IMG/VR virus record: IMGVR_UViG_3300009506_000115
Coordinates: 1-35,452 of that record
DNA: 35,452 nt
Origin: a virus
Strand: one strand, 5' to 3'
Below the pieces are notes generated by a model. That model ran no database searches. It worked only from the letters and a program-made list of their open reading frames with translations, and was not told the origin of the DNA. A program made the position numbers and the translations under genes. Shown one piece after another: positions 11,806-21,470 of the stretch; the stretch's first letter is position 1, and every line of letters starts with the position of its first letter.

Positions 11806-13676
11806 GGCACTATATAGGCTGGATCTGCTGCAGCGGCAGGATTGTAATCTGTGCCATTTGCATTGTAATATACATTTCCACCAACCGCCCCACCAGCCCC
11901 AACATTAATTGCTATTCCACCCTGAGAGGCTAAAATCCCGGTTGTGCAACTGGTTATTCTGTTCCACCCTTCTGCATTGGCTGAAAACATATTAACCAAG
12001 CTTGCCCTGTCTTCTATACAATTCGATCCACCTGATATTATTGTTCCATATCTTATCCCTATATCTGCATTAACAACCCATACTCCACGAGTGCCATTTG
12101 GAGTAAGTTTACAGCGATAGAGAAACGACCTAACACTAGCAGACAACTGAAAAACATGTCCAGTTGAAGAATCAATAATACATGTATCAAATTCTGCGCT
12201 TGCAGGTTCATAGCCATATACAGAACGCCCAGAGGATGAATTTAAAATATTACACCGTGTAATCATTCCAGATGAATACGTTCTTGGTTTAAAAGTCATA
12301 TTCTCCGGGAATATGCCTGACGTTGTTGAAGATGTTATTTCTAAATCTTGTAATGCGTAATTAGTTGTTTCGGCTTCCAATACAACTGCTGGATTTGAAC
12401 TTCCGCCACTGATTATAACCCCCCAATCGTAGACGGTATAGGTTCCAGTTGGTGCCGCAGACCAAACACCTACAATAGTTGCGGTGTCGGCGGTATCTGA
12501 ATCGATTATACGATATTCAGCATTGTTTGATGAATAGATAAGTAAATCATCATAAGCACCAAAATTCCCGGTATCTGTAATACTACCTTGTGTAGCACTT
12601 GAACCTTGTACCGAGCTGTCTTGAGTTGCGGAAGTTTGCTCAATAAGAGTGCCTATTATAGTGAGGTCTGGTTTTGACAATGAAAGGTTTTCAGAATATG
12701 TCTGTTGACTACCATTAGAATCATTTGTCCAACTGTCAGAACCGGCATTGTTTTTAGCTACATAAATTGTGCAATCACCGTCAGGAGGACAGGCATCTAA
12801 CGCTGCTTGAATAGTTGCAAACGGAACAGAACTCGTGCCGCGATTTTGAGTTGTTAAAGTATCGGCACCACCTTGAGCACCAACATAAAGAGTTATTGAA
12901 GAAATAGTATGAGTCGGTGTCCATGCAGAACCATTATAAAGCCATTGCGAGCTACCCGTTGGAGTATATATTCTACAATCACCAGTATTAGCAGAAGCCG
13001 GAAGAGTATCGGTTGACGGACATTGGTTGGCGAAAGAAGGTGTTGAGTTTTCCCCGTTACTAATTAAAACCTGATATTGAGATCCAAGTGGAAGTTCATT
13101 TATCGCTCCCGCATTTCCTGAATAGAATATTTTATCGTTACCCCCGGAATGATCGGAAGCTGAAGTCATTGTATGTAATCTATTATGATGATTGTTTTCA
13201 GTAATACCAGAAAGACTATCATGGTCAATGCCGCCAGCTATTGCGCTGAGGGTCACAGAGCCATCTCCATCGTCAGTAACAGTTATACTTGCGCTTCCCG
13301 CAATCCAGTTTGCAAGATCAGAACTAATTAAACCCTTACTTCCATCTGTTGCAGTTAATCGAGAAGCAGTAAGTCCAGAAAGCGTAAGTCCTGTAAAGGT
13401 AGGGCTTGCCGCAGTATGAATATCTTGCGGCGTTGAAAGTGTGGCAGTTCCATCAAGATCGTCTGTAACGGTAATTTGATTAGTAGTACCAGCAAGCCAA
13501 TCTGCTAAATCAGAACTAATTAATTTCTTGCCAGAATCGGTCGAAACTAATCTGGAGGCAGTTGTATTGGTCGGCCTAATTACTGAATCTTGAAACGCTT
13601 GACTAATAGTCGGTATAAATCCAAGAGCCAGTATCAGTCCAAACACTATTTTTAAGGACTTGTACTTTAAAATCAT
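11802..13676 (-). CDS. Tail fibre/spike with signal peptide and duplicated module
   Basis: 624 aa. Signal peptide about 1-27 (LKIVFGLILALGFIPTISQA). Two related modules follow (about 39-82 and 103-146), each TASRL-x-TD ... LISSDLA-W-AG ... ITVTDD-DG-TL, separated by a PTFTGLTLSGL motif known from phage fibres. Around 240-262 a WLYNGSAWTPT element is typical of fibre shafts. The rest is beta-helix-like: FATIQAALDACPPDGDCTIY resembles the start of a pectate-lyase fold. It overlaps the upstream gene by 74 nt. Confidence 0.75.
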   Translation of the reverse strand: MILKYKSLKIVFGLILALGFIPTISQAFQDSVIRPTNTTASRLVSTDSGKKLISSDLADWLAGTTNQITVTDDLDGTATLSTPQDIHTAASPTFTGLTLSGLTASRLTATDGSKGLISSDLANWIAGSASITVTDDGDGSVTLSAIAGGIDHDSLSGITENNHHNRLHTMTSASDHSGGNDKIFYSGNAGAINELPLGSQYQVLISNGENSTPSFANQCPSTDTLPASANTGDCRIYTPTGSSQWLYNGSAWTPTHTISSITLYVGAQGGADTLTTQNRGTSSVPFATIQAALDACPPDGDCTIYVAKNNAGSDSWTNDSNGSQQTYSENLSLSKPDLTIIGTLIEQTSATQDSSVQGSSATQGSITDTGNFGAYDDLLIYSSNNAEYRIIDSDTADTATIVGVWSAAPTGTYTVYDWGVIISGGSSNPAVVLEAETTNYALQDLEITSSTTSGIFPENMTFKPRTYSSGMITRCNILNSSSGRSVYGYEPASAEFDTCIIDSSTGHVFQLSASVRSFLYRCKLTPNGTRGVWVVNADIGIRYGTIISGGSNCIEDRASLVNMFSANAEGWNRITSCTTGILASQGGIAINVGAGGAVGGNVYYNANGTDYNPAAAADPAYIVP

Positions 13677-13905
13677 CGCCGTCTTTTATAATTTTCCATG
13701 AACCATCTGTAATGCCATCACCCCAAATAAGCCCACCAGTATTTTGTAAAATTAATTCGGCTGAATAAAATGTAGGCGTCCCGCGTAAGCCTTCAAGCTG
13801 GTCTAATCTGTCTGAAATTCTATTTAAAATAAAATTAAGATTATTTACCAAGGCTTTAAGATCATTTTGCCATATTACTTGAAAAAAATCTCTTTGCTCA
13901 CTCAT
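13603..13905 (-). CDS. Small tail-fibre-associated protein
   Basis: 100 aa. An N-terminal amphipathic helix or coiled coil (about 8-40, LKALVNNLNFILNRISDRLDQ) precedes a short beta domain (GTPTFYSAELILQNTGGLIW ... WKIIKDGDDFKV). Trimeric coiled coil plus beta cap is a common fibre-adaptor layout. It starts 8 nt inside the end of the injection-protein gene. Confidence 0.55.
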   Translation of the reverse strand: MSEQRDFFQVIWQNDLKALVNNLNFILNRISDRLDQLEGLRGTPTFYSAELILQNTGGLIWGDGITDGSWKIIKDGDDFKVQVLKNSVWTDTGSWIYTDY

Positions 13906-15559
13906 TGGTAAACACCTGTTGTCCGCCTAAATGTAATCCGGCTTTTGTTGCCCTTCGTGTCAATCCAACTGCTTCTTTCCCTAGCCTCTCAACAAACTTT
14001 TTAGATCGCGGCGAGAGAATGCCCCATGCTTTAAATACATCCATTCCTGTGGTTGTATCTATCGCTTCAAATTGTGATGAAATTTTGAGATAATAATCCG
14101 CCTCTTTTTTAAGCGGTTGCCAGAGTCCAGGATTAACTGCTTTAACCGTCTTTTCTGATTCGTAAATAAGATTAGCCAATTTAGCCGGCTGTACAACTAC
14201 CTTTCCGGTATCAGGTGCCTCACGCATAGCCTGTCGATAAATATCGCGTAAATAATTCATCTCAAGGCCGGCCCATGCTTCTTTACCACCTTCTTCTGCG
14301 ATAATGGCTTTTCTGATATTAGATATTTGCTCTGGTGATGATTTCAAAATACGCTCAACCGCTCGTTCTGGATATTCTTCAAAATAAAGCCGGTCAGCTC
14401 TGCCGAATTGCATTTTGTCAATTAATGATTTTGCTGTTGGATTCTGCCGAAACCAATTATTGGTTTCACCAAAAATTTTATCAGCCTTTTGTAAAGATCC
14501 CACAAAATCAACAGACTCACCGGCTAGTCGCTGTATGTCTTCAGTTATATTTCGTTTAAATCCTTCTTTCCAATCAACCACCTTTTTAGGGTCGTCACCG
14601 TATGTTTTCCATATTCTTTTGATAAGATAATTAACATCTTTCCCCCTGACAGCTTCATCAAAATAAAACTCTCTTAGCATTCTTCCTTCTTTTGAAGTAG
14701 ATGTAAATCCCAACCACTTTATAGCTTCGTCAATTGCTTGACGTTCGCCCATTTGTTTACCACCCGGAGTAATTTGACCCATAAAATTCTTAACAAGCTC
14801 CTGGAAACTCTCTTGTGCATTTTCGAGAAGAATATCGCCCTTTCCGGTCTTGGATGCTAAATCAATAATTGCATTTGGTTCTTTATATACCTTGTTCCAA
14901 TCAATCTTTTTCCTAAGAGCCTCACCAATTTCCATCCCGGTTTCGGTTTTCGTCTTAGTGCCTAATCGTTTTGTAAAATCAAGCGCATGTTCTGTTGTTT
15001 CACCCATTATTCGTTGACGGGTTTTATTAAGAACTTTCGCTGATTGTCTGGAAGTAACACCACCCAATCTTGTAAAATCTGCCGCCATATTGATTATTGG
15101 TTTGCCTATTTTCTTTCCAAGCCACAACGGCGCTTTTGCCGAAACCCCTAAGGCCGAGGTAATCGCCTCCCCTGCAGCCCCTGTCATTGCTTCCTGTTTA
15201 GCCTGCTCTGTGTCAACATCTTGCCCTAAAATCCAATCGGCTAAAGCAGAGCCACCAAAAGAGCCAACACCAGAGCCTGTCATTCTGCTTATAAGATTCG
15301 CCGCCCTTGGTAGAAGGTTTATTCCTTTTGCCGGTAAAGTAAACTGAGGCGCAAGAGCAGTTCCAGCAATATCGCCGGCAATTGGAAGAACAGTTTCTAA
15401 TGCCTGTTTTGAAGAAGCAGACTGCCGCCCTATTTCGCCGGGTGTTAACTGTTTGCCTGTTTGCACGCTTATATCGCCGGCCTGTTCTGGTCTTGCCTGA
15501 TATTTAGACCAAGGCCCCGTTTCTTGTGGCTTCTGGTATTTTTCCCATGGACCAGCCAT
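13898..15559 (-). CDS. Probable internal virion / DNA-injection protein
   Basis: 553 aa from the ATG at 15559, which overlaps the preceding TAA (TAATG). The N-terminus has two copies of a GPWxKYQ motif (AGPWEKYQ, TGPWSKYQ) as in podovirus internal proteins. A Gly/Ala-rich hydrophobic stretch (about 50-150, AAGEAITSALGVSAKAPLWL) follows, and then a long, strongly helical charged region. Such proteins are ejected with DNA and help it cross the cell envelope. Assigned from composition and position rather than from a diagnostic motif. Confidence 0.6.
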   Translation of the reverse strand: MAGPWEKYQKPQETGPWSKYQARPEQAGDISVQTGKQLTPGEIGRQSASSKQALETVLPIAGDIAGTALAPQFTLPAKGINLLPRAANLISRMTGSGVGSFGGSALADWILGQDVDTEQAKQEAMTGAAGEAITSALGVSAKAPLWLGKKIGKPIINMAADFTRLGGVTSRQSAKVLNKTRQRIMGETTEHALDFTKRLGTKTKTETGMEIGEALRKKIDWNKVYKEPNAIIDLASKTGKGDILLENAQESFQELVKNFMGQITPGGKQMGERQAIDEAIKWLGFTSTSKEGRMLREFYFDEAVRGKDVNYLIKRIWKTYGDDPKKVVDWKEGFKRNITEDIQRLAGESVDFVGSLQKADKIFGETNNWFRQNPTAKSLIDKMQFGRADRLYFEEYPERAVERILKSSPEQISNIRKAIIAEEGGKEAWAGLEMNYLRDIYRQAMREAPDTGKVVVQPAKLANLIYESEKTVKAVNPGLWQPLKKEADYYLKISSQFEAIDTTTGMDVFKAWGILSPRSKKFVERLGKEAVGLTRRATKAGLHLGGQQVFTNE

Positions 15560-16686
15560 TATCTTACCTTTTCCCAATTATTAGGATCTCCAGGATCTCC
15601 ACCTTTAAATCTATATCCACCCTCAACGGTTCCTGGTTGCGGCCCCGATTGTTCTTTTATGGTTTTTCTCATGGAGCCAGAAGGATCAAGAGTGGTAATA
15701 TAACTACTGATAAACTTATCTAATCTATCAAGTTTATTTTTAATAATTCCAGGCGAGCCAAGATCAAGTGGAGACGGTAGATACATCCTAAAATAAGCCG
15801 GCCACTCTTCTTTTGTTACTGCTGCCCCGGTTGCCGCCCTTATTCTTGCATCAAGGGCATCCATAAACATTGATTTTAATTTTCTTCCTTCTCCGACACC
15901 GCCCATTGGTGCCGCTGCTTCAAAAAGAATTTGTTTATTAATTTCCCCCGTCTTTGGATCAATAACCATGCTTCGTGCTTGCTTGGCTATTTCCTGTGCA
16001 TTTATAGAAAGAGTGAGTTTACTTGCCGTTTCTGTGGATAGTGGTTTTTGTTCTTTAATTGGTACTGGATTGGTTAACTCTTTCCCGGTCCTCTTGTCTC
16101 TAATAACACTATATGTTGTCCCGCCCTTTTCATATTCATGTGTTTCCGGCTCTGGACGTTTTGCCAAATCAAGACGTTCCTGAGACATTCTTTCCATTTC
16201 TACATTATGTCTAGTTGTCTCTTTAAATTTAGGAATATCAGTTAAATCAACACCAGTTGCCGCTTTCATCACTGCCGCTGTCATAGGATCAATTTGGGGC
16301 ATTCCTGCCGAAGCAAGAGTATCAGTTAAGCCGCCGCTCGGCTTAGTTCCGGCAAACCCACCTCCACCTTCCATTAATATTTCACCAGGAGATTGCTTAT
16401 ATGGTGGTTGAGTAGGCATTAAATCTGGTTGACCGATAGAAATAGGCGCACCGCCTTGGTCGGTTCCCGTAGAAACTCCACCTTGACTAGTAACAATATT
16501 CTGACCACCAAGAAGATTCATGAGAAAATCATTCATCTTTGACTTGGTTTCAAGCTCTTTTATCTTATAGTTCATTAAGAGCTTGTCCATTTTCATTTTC
16601 TCAGATCGCTCTTTTCGCGCCTCTTTCTCGCGTTCGTTTCGCGCCATTCCTTTAAGGAATCCAGCTAATAATGCACCACCAGGCAT
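15559..16686 (-). CDS. Putative virion protein with coiled-coil N-terminus
   Basis: 375 aa; ATG at 16686 overlaps the upstream TGA. It starts MPGGALLAGFLKGMARNERE, then a Lys/Glu coiled coil (about 15-55), a low-complexity Gly/Pro/Gln linker with GVSTGTDQGGAP, and a helical C-terminal half. Tail or injection proteins of podoviruses have this build. No specific family recognised. Confidence 0.5.
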   Translation of the reverse strand: MPGGALLAGFLKGMARNEREKEARKERSEKMKMDKLLMNYKIKELETKSKMNDFLMNLLGGQNIVTSQGGVSTGTDQGGAPISIGQPDLMPTQPPYKQSPGEILMEGGGGFAGTKPSGGLTDTLASAGMPQIDPMTAAVMKAATGVDLTDIPKFKETTRHNVEMERMSQERLDLAKRPEPETHEYEKGGTTYSVIRDKRTGKELTNPVPIKEQKPLSTETASKLTLSINAQEIAKQARSMVIDPKTGEINKQILFEAAAPMGGVGEGRKLKSMFMDALDARIRAATGAAVTKEEWPAYFRMYLPSPLDLGSPGIIKNKLDRLDKFISSYITTLDPSGSMRKTIKEQSGPQPGTVEGGYRFKGGDPGDPNNWEKVR

Positions 16687-17729
16687 CACGCTACTCCTTT
16701 TATCTGTTTACTAAGAACGGAATAATTAACCATTAATGGTTTTCCATTTTCAAGAATTGTGGCTTCTGGTAAGATTTCAAAAACATCTTCTGCTAAAACG
16801 CCAACACGCTTTTGATTGCCAACATCCCATACATAATTATATTCAATTAACGGAATTTTCCGATTATTCTTGAGAAGAAGTTCACCCACAAAAACAATAT
16901 CACGTTTTAATCGTCTGGTTGAAAATAAAGACCCCAAACCTCCGAGGGCAGAAGTAATGCCAGCACCGACTGAACCCCACGGAATTTTATCAACAGCCCA
17001 TGCCGCACCTTCGCCTAACATTCCTAAAAGATCGTTCTGATTGCCTTGAGCGGCAACAGCAGGACCAAAACCCGCAGCATATGAACTTGCAGCACTACCA
17101 AGGCCAGAAGCTGCGGCTTGTGGTACTCCTGTTGCATAACTGAATGCTTTGTTAAATACATCCTGGGCGAGATTAGATCCATATGTCCCTAGCGCCTCTG
17201 CTGAACCAATTCTTGCTTTTGTGAGTGCATCTACCAAAGTGCCACCAGCGGGCAACATTGAAAGAATACTGTCTTTTGCACCGGCAAAAGCATCTGCAAT
17301 AGATCGTTTTCCTGATTCATACCAAGGCAAACTTGCTACATCAAAAGCCTTGCCGGTTCTTTTCCATGATCCTGGAGTTGTAGTTGTCTGGGCCGCTTGT
17401 ATAGTTTGCTCGGATGAAGTATTTGGTAGTTGTCTATTTATTACCACGTCATCCCATATACTATATGGTTTAGGATAGGCTTGATCTCCCATATATGGCG
17501 GAACGTTTATCGATGTTGGCGAAATAGAACTTTCAGGGGTTATAGTTGTTCCTGGAGTTGTTGTGGTTGTTCCAGGAATATATTCATATCCCATAAATCC
17601 TAAAAGATTATCCCTGATAGCTTGTTCAAGCGGTTTGCTTAATTCGTATCTTTGCCTTGAAATACCAGCTAATTCATTAGCATATTTGTTTTCAGGAACA
17701 TCTGGACTGCCACCAAATAAATCACCCAT
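16686..17729 (-). CDS. Virion protein with C-terminal S74-type chaperone domain
   Basis: About 347 aa from the ATG at 17729 (AGGTGATTG upstream; a GTG 9 nt earlier is the alternative). Thr/Pro linkers and an Ala/Gly-rich central region lead to FSTRRLKRDI and then LIEYNYVW ... RVGVLAEDVFEILPEAT. This is the intramolecular chaperone (peptidase S74) domain that trimerises fibres and usually cleaves itself. The usual catalytic start is S-D-x-R-x-K; here Asp is replaced by Thr, so cleavage may be lost. A similar C-terminus occurs on podovirus tail proteins. Confidence 0.75.
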   Translation of the reverse strand: MGDLFGGSPDVPENKYANELAGISRQRYELSKPLEQAIRDNLLGFMGYEYIPGTTTTTPGTTITPESSISPTSINVPPYMGDQAYPKPYSIWDDVVINRQLPNTSSEQTIQAAQTTTTPGSWKRTGKAFDVASLPWYESGKRSIADAFAGAKDSILSMLPAGGTLVDALTKARIGSAEALGTYGSNLAQDVFNKAFSYATGVPQAAASGLGSAASSYAAGFGPAVAAQGNQNDLLGMLGEGAAWAVDKIPWGSVGAGITSALGGLGSLFSTRRLKRDIVFVGELLLKNNRKIPLIEYNYVWDVGNQKRVGVLAEDVFEILPEATILENGKPLMVNYSVLSKQIKGVA

Positions 17730-17730
17730 A

Positions 17731-18084
17731 TCAATCACCTAATATTGTTTCGTAAACGGTATATATTTTCTTCATTCCCGTTAATCGCACAAAAGCCTTT
17801 TCGCACCTTTTAGAACCTGCCCTCACTCTATAAAAGCCTTCTTTTCTAAAAAAATCTCTTAATTCTTGTATAGACTTCTTCCCGGTTCCAGGAAGAGAAT
17901 AAAACCAAACTACATGAACAATTGAACCATTTGGATAATAGATTATAATTCCCGTATCGTCACATAATGCAGCCTTATAAATTCCTTGTTCAACATTATA
18001 AATTATCTTTTCTGGTGTTATTCCTTCCGGCCCAGTATCCAACCACTTTTTATAATCTTCTATTTGATTGATCTTTAATATCAT
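17731..18084 (-). CDS. GNAT-like small phage protein
   Basis: 117 aa; ATG overlaps the TGA of the upstream nozzle gene (ATGA). Segments IVHVVWFYSLPGTGKKSIQE and a helix-strand end (GFYRVRAGSKRCEKAFVRLT, GMKKIYTVYE) follow the order of an acetyltransferase-like fold and recur in small proteins between podovirus tail genes. No acetyl-CoA loop is convincing, so catalysis is doubtful. Confidence 0.5.
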   Translation of the reverse strand: MILKINQIEDYKKWLDTGPEGITPEKIIYNVEQGIYKAALCDDTGIIIYYPNGSIVHVVWFYSLPGTGKKSIQELRDFFRKEGFYRVRAGSKRCEKAFVRLTGMKKIYTVYETILGD

Positions 18085-19784
18085 TCAAATTCTGCTGCAT
18101 AGATTTCTACCGGGCCTGATCCACTTATCCGAATAGAGGCACGTTTGCCGTTTCCTGTTGTTATCAATCGTCTTTTAGTGTTTCGATCTCCTGAGATAGT
18201 ATGTGATTGAAGGGTAGAGCCATCCATAATCAAACTTCCCGTACAGGTTGTTGTGCTTGAAGCATCAACATCATATTTTGCCCATCTAGGAAAATTACGT
18301 CTGGTTTGTAATATAAAAGCTTTTGATTCTGCTTCCCAATCTATTGCAGTCCCGTTGTCATCTGTTGCCCCTTTATTTTCTAAAACCCATACATAGCCAT
18401 CTGTATCTGCTGCAAGTAAACGATTGTTTGTCTCGTCAATCGCTACACAACGTATTTCGTTTCCCCACGTATAATAGGAAACTCGTTTTGATCTGATATG
18501 AAAAACTAGAACATTAGATGGGTAGTTATCTCCTAAATCACAATAGCCAAAATAAACAATGCCATGAAATTGAATCAGCCAACATCTTGAAAGTTTATTA
18601 AGATCAATTCCAGGAATACCGTTTGTTGTTAATTCTCTAAAAATAGGGAGAAATGCATTTTCAGTAAAATTAATATCTGTTCCAGCAAATACATAATTAC
18701 CATCAAAACCGAGATGAAAAAGTCCTTCACCATGAACAGATAAGGCACATTTTTTAGCCTGTGTTCCGGTTAATGCATCAAGTTGAATCGGGAAAAATGT
18801 TGTGGGCCCTGTCCCTTGAATATGAAAAATTCTATATTTAGTTAGAACGTATAGTTGCCCACCATAAAATGTTGCTGAAATACAAGGATTTTGTAAGGTG
18901 CCAACTTCAACATAATATGTTGTCGGCCAGTATTCAGGTTGTTTTGCTTTACAAAAATAAAGACGATTATCTTTCAGGATAAAACAAACTCCATTAAAAT
19001 TAGGGCCAATTACAAAAGTACCAAGCGGGGGGCGATCATGGTCTGTCTCAACTGCATCACCAAGAGATCCATCGGCAGTATTGGTGTCAACATTTGTCGT
19101 TCCAATTGCCACATCCTGATCATGATAATAAGTAGAACCACCTGCCGTAGTGCGATAGATTCTAACGTGAGTTATTTGACTATCAGTTGAAGCGGTCCAG
19201 GTTACTGATAAGCTGCCATTGGCAAGCGTGACAGCTGCCGCCGCTGCGTCGGATGGGTTAGATTCATAAACAACCGTTGACCCTTCTTTGCGGCAATAAG
19301 TATATTTGGCGTTATAATCGCCCGTTAGTCCAGTTAGGGCGCCTGCAACTATGGTCGGTACTGTTCCGGGTGCAGCAACACCCCATTCATAAACCGTATC
19401 GCTTTCAATCCGTTTTCTATCCGTGCCGTTTAGTGCATAAATATTTTGAGTTGTTGAATTGTACGGATTATATTTTATTCCTGACCACTCAGCGTTTGTG
19501 TGACCAGAAGAAATAGAGGATTCGTTCTTGTATATTTGTGAGCCAGCAAATATATATCTATTGCCAGATTGTTCAATTATGAGATGTGGATCGGTTGAAA
19601 TTGCGGTTGAATTAAGTCTTGTTGAACCATCGCGGGTTTTTAAAACGCCTTGAGTATTAACCCTGAGATTCTTGCAACGTGTTAAAGAATCGCTGGCAAT
19701 TATACTGCCGCTTATTTCCTGCGGAAGATTGCTAGGGTCTTCTGCTATATTAAGTGGACCGTTTGGTTTCCATATAACAGGCAT
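18081..19784 (-). CDS. Tail nozzle / stabilisation protein
   Basis: 567 aa, almost all beta. The N-terminus (MPVIWKPNGPLNIAEDPSNL ... CKNLRVNTQGVLKTRDGSTR) matches the opening of P22 gp10-like and related podovirus tail proteins that close the tail tube. An FN3-like insertion is seen at about 140-220 (SLSVTWTASTDSQITHVRIY). Propeller-like repeats (YIFAGSQIYK, LLAADTDGYVWVLENK) fill the remainder. It lies after the adaptor-type genes, as expected for the distal short tail. Confidence 0.65.
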   Translation of the reverse strand: MPVIWKPNGPLNIAEDPSNLPQEISGSIIASDSLTRCKNLRVNTQGVLKTRDGSTRLNSTAISTDPHLIIEQSGNRYIFAGSQIYKNESSISSGHTNAEWSGIKYNPYNSTTQNIYALNGTDRKRIESDTVYEWGVAAPGTVPTIVAGALTGLTGDYNAKYTYCRKEGSTVVYESNPSDAAAAAVTLANGSLSVTWTASTDSQITHVRIYRTTAGGSTYYHDQDVAIGTTNVDTNTADGSLGDAVETDHDRPPLGTFVIGPNFNGVCFILKDNRLYFCKAKQPEYWPTTYYVEVGTLQNPCISATFYGGQLYVLTKYRIFHIQGTGPTTFFPIQLDALTGTQAKKCALSVHGEGLFHLGFDGNYVFAGTDINFTENAFLPIFRELTTNGIPGIDLNKLSRCWLIQFHGIVYFGYCDLGDNYPSNVLVFHIRSKRVSYYTWGNEIRCVAIDETNNRLLAADTDGYVWVLENKGATDDNGTAIDWEAESKAFILQTRRNFPRWAKYDVDASSTTTCTGSLIMDGSTLQSHTISGDRNTKRRLITTGNGKRASIRISGSGPVEIYAAEFE

Positions 19785-19785
19785 T

Positions 19786-20835
19786 TTACCACCTGTCTGG
19801 ATAAGCGTCCGGAAGTCGCGGTCTTCTTCTTATACGCTTATCAGGCTCTTGATGTGTCCTTAATCTATAGTCCCTATCTGTCCTTCTTTTGCTTGCCCAT
19901 TTTCTGAGAGTTTGTTTGGCTATCTCTTTGCGCCGGCCCCAATAATCGGCCAATGATTCAATCTTGCCATCTGTTGGCATCATATAGGCTTCTTCGCAAA
20001 CACCATATTCAATATACTTCCTGGAAAAAATAGGATATTCGCTTTCTTCATCCATACCACCGGATAACTCGCGTGGTCGTTTCTGGGAAACCGTTAACAG
20101 GCTTTCGTCAATATCTGCCATTGCAACTACAAGGCCCGTGCTGGAATCATCTACAAATCCAGTTGCATCAGCAAGTAATCCATATTCAGAAGAAACTGTG
20201 GCGAATCCATCATCATAAAGCACTGCCCCCTCACCTGATTCTTCTGGCCATGTTCCTATTGTTGGCTGTGGATAAAGGTAAATCAAGTCTCCCTGGTCGT
20301 CTTCACGCCGATAAGCGAATGTTTCACCACCTCTTGTTTGCCATGAAGGATCGTCAATTTGAATACTTTTTAAAGTGATTAAATCAATCGGGTCTTTATC
20401 GTATGCAATAAACTCTATCTGCTCTACATTATTGCCACACCATACCGGGGGCGGTTTGTGGCCGGTATATATAAAAGCTTCCCATGGGTGGGTATAGACA
20501 TAATTTGAATCAACCGTACTGATTGTCGATCCCGCTATCTGAAGCATTTCCCAACGGTAACAAACAGTCTTGTCGGCCTGGCTGTAATTGTAGCCAACCT
20601 GATAAACATAACCTTGTATGTTTTGATTGTGATTCCATTCGAAGTCATAGGTATGTGACATCTGGAACTTGTTAGGAACTGGAGTTGCCTGAACCTGAAC
20701 CAGTAAATCAACAAATTCACGTAATTCTGATTGGTTTTTATTATAAAGCCGTAAAAGCTGAGAGTTCGTCCAAATATTACCGTCTGGATCTCTTAGTTTA
20801 CGTCTTATGCGTGTAAGTTGCTTTGACCAGTCCAT
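19786..20835 (-). CDS. Podovirus-type tail connector protein
   Basis: 349 aa. The N-terminal helix pair (SKQLTRIRRKLRDPDGNIWT followed by NSQLLRLYNKNQSELRE) is typical of head-tail connector proteins, followed by a beta-rich middle and a basic C-terminus (TDRDYRLRTHQEPDKRIRRR). It overlaps the preceding adaptor gene by 31 nt and is followed by the nozzle gene. The exact family is not certain. Confidence 0.55.
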   Translation of the reverse strand: MDWSKQLTRIRRKLRDPDGNIWTNSQLLRLYNKNQSELREFVDLLVQVQATPVPNKFQMSHTYDFEWNHNQNIQGYVYQVGYNYSQADKTVCYRWEMLQIAGSTISTVDSNYVYTHPWEAFIYTGHKPPPVWCGNNVEQIEFIAYDKDPIDLITLKSIQIDDPSWQTRGGETFAYRREDDQGDLIYLYPQPTIGTWPEESGEGAVLYDDGFATVSSEYGLLADATGFVDDSSTGLVVAMADIDESLLTVSQKRPRELSGGMDEESEYPIFSRKYIEYGVCEEAYMMPTDGKIESLADYWGRRKEIAKQTLRKWASKRRTDRDYRLRTHQEPDKRIRRRPRLPDAYPDRW

Positions 20836-21470
20836 TCTTCACGTTTGACAGTCATAAACTGTCTGATTTGGTTTTTATCAAGGTCTTGCATTCCTAGTTT
20901 TGTTAAATAGTTTGAAAAATGTTTTGTTGCGGTCTTGGCATCTCCACGGGAAGCGAAATATTCCGAAACTGCATAGTCGACACAAGCCCATCCATATTGA
21001 TCTCTGATCCTAACTCTATCGGTATCGGTTTCATATCGTTTCGGAATAATCGCCGCTTTTAGTTCCAATATTCCCGTGCTTGATGCCGGCGCAGGATGAA
21101 TACATAAATAGCTAAATCCTACCGGACAATATCTTTCAGGACCGCTGGAATTATAAAGCCATCGTGGATTAAAAGCATTCAATCCAATAAAATCGGTTTG
21201 TTTTAATCTTATCTGTCTTACAACGTCCCAAACACTCTTAATCCAGGCGATAGAGCCACGCCTGAAGTCAAACCGATAGAAGAAACTATTCTCTCGTAAT
21301 GGAATATGGAACGTTTCTTCGCTGCATCCTGTTAATATTGAAATATCTTCAATTGCATCATTGATAGAATCGCGAATCTGCGCCATGCCTTGTTCGGTAT
21401 CGGTGAATACATCCGGGCTGTCTAAATCCTCACCGATTAAATCTAAAACGTGTTTTTCTAGATTATTCAC
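20805..21470 (-). CDS. Head-tail adaptor protein
   Basis: 221 aa from GTG at 21470, overlapping the previous TGA. Helical start (IRDSINDAIEDISILTGCSE), a beta middle (IPLRENSFFYRFDF) and a C-terminal helical part (YGWACVDYAVSEYFASRGDA followed by KTATKHFSNYLTKLG) are the layout of portal-bound adaptor proteins of short-tailed phages. Position before the connector and nozzle genes agrees. Confidence 0.55.
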   Translation of the reverse strand: MNNLEKHVLDLIGEDLDSPDVFTDTEQGMAQIRDSINDAIEDISILTGCSEETFHIPLRENSFFYRFDFRRGSIAWIKSVWDVVRQIRLKQTDFIGLNAFNPRWLYNSSGPERYCPVGFSYLCIHPAPASSTGILELKAAIIPKRYETDTDRVRIRDQYGWACVDYAVSEYFASRGDAKTATKHFSNYLTKLGMQDLDKNQIRQFMTVKREEWTGQSNLHA

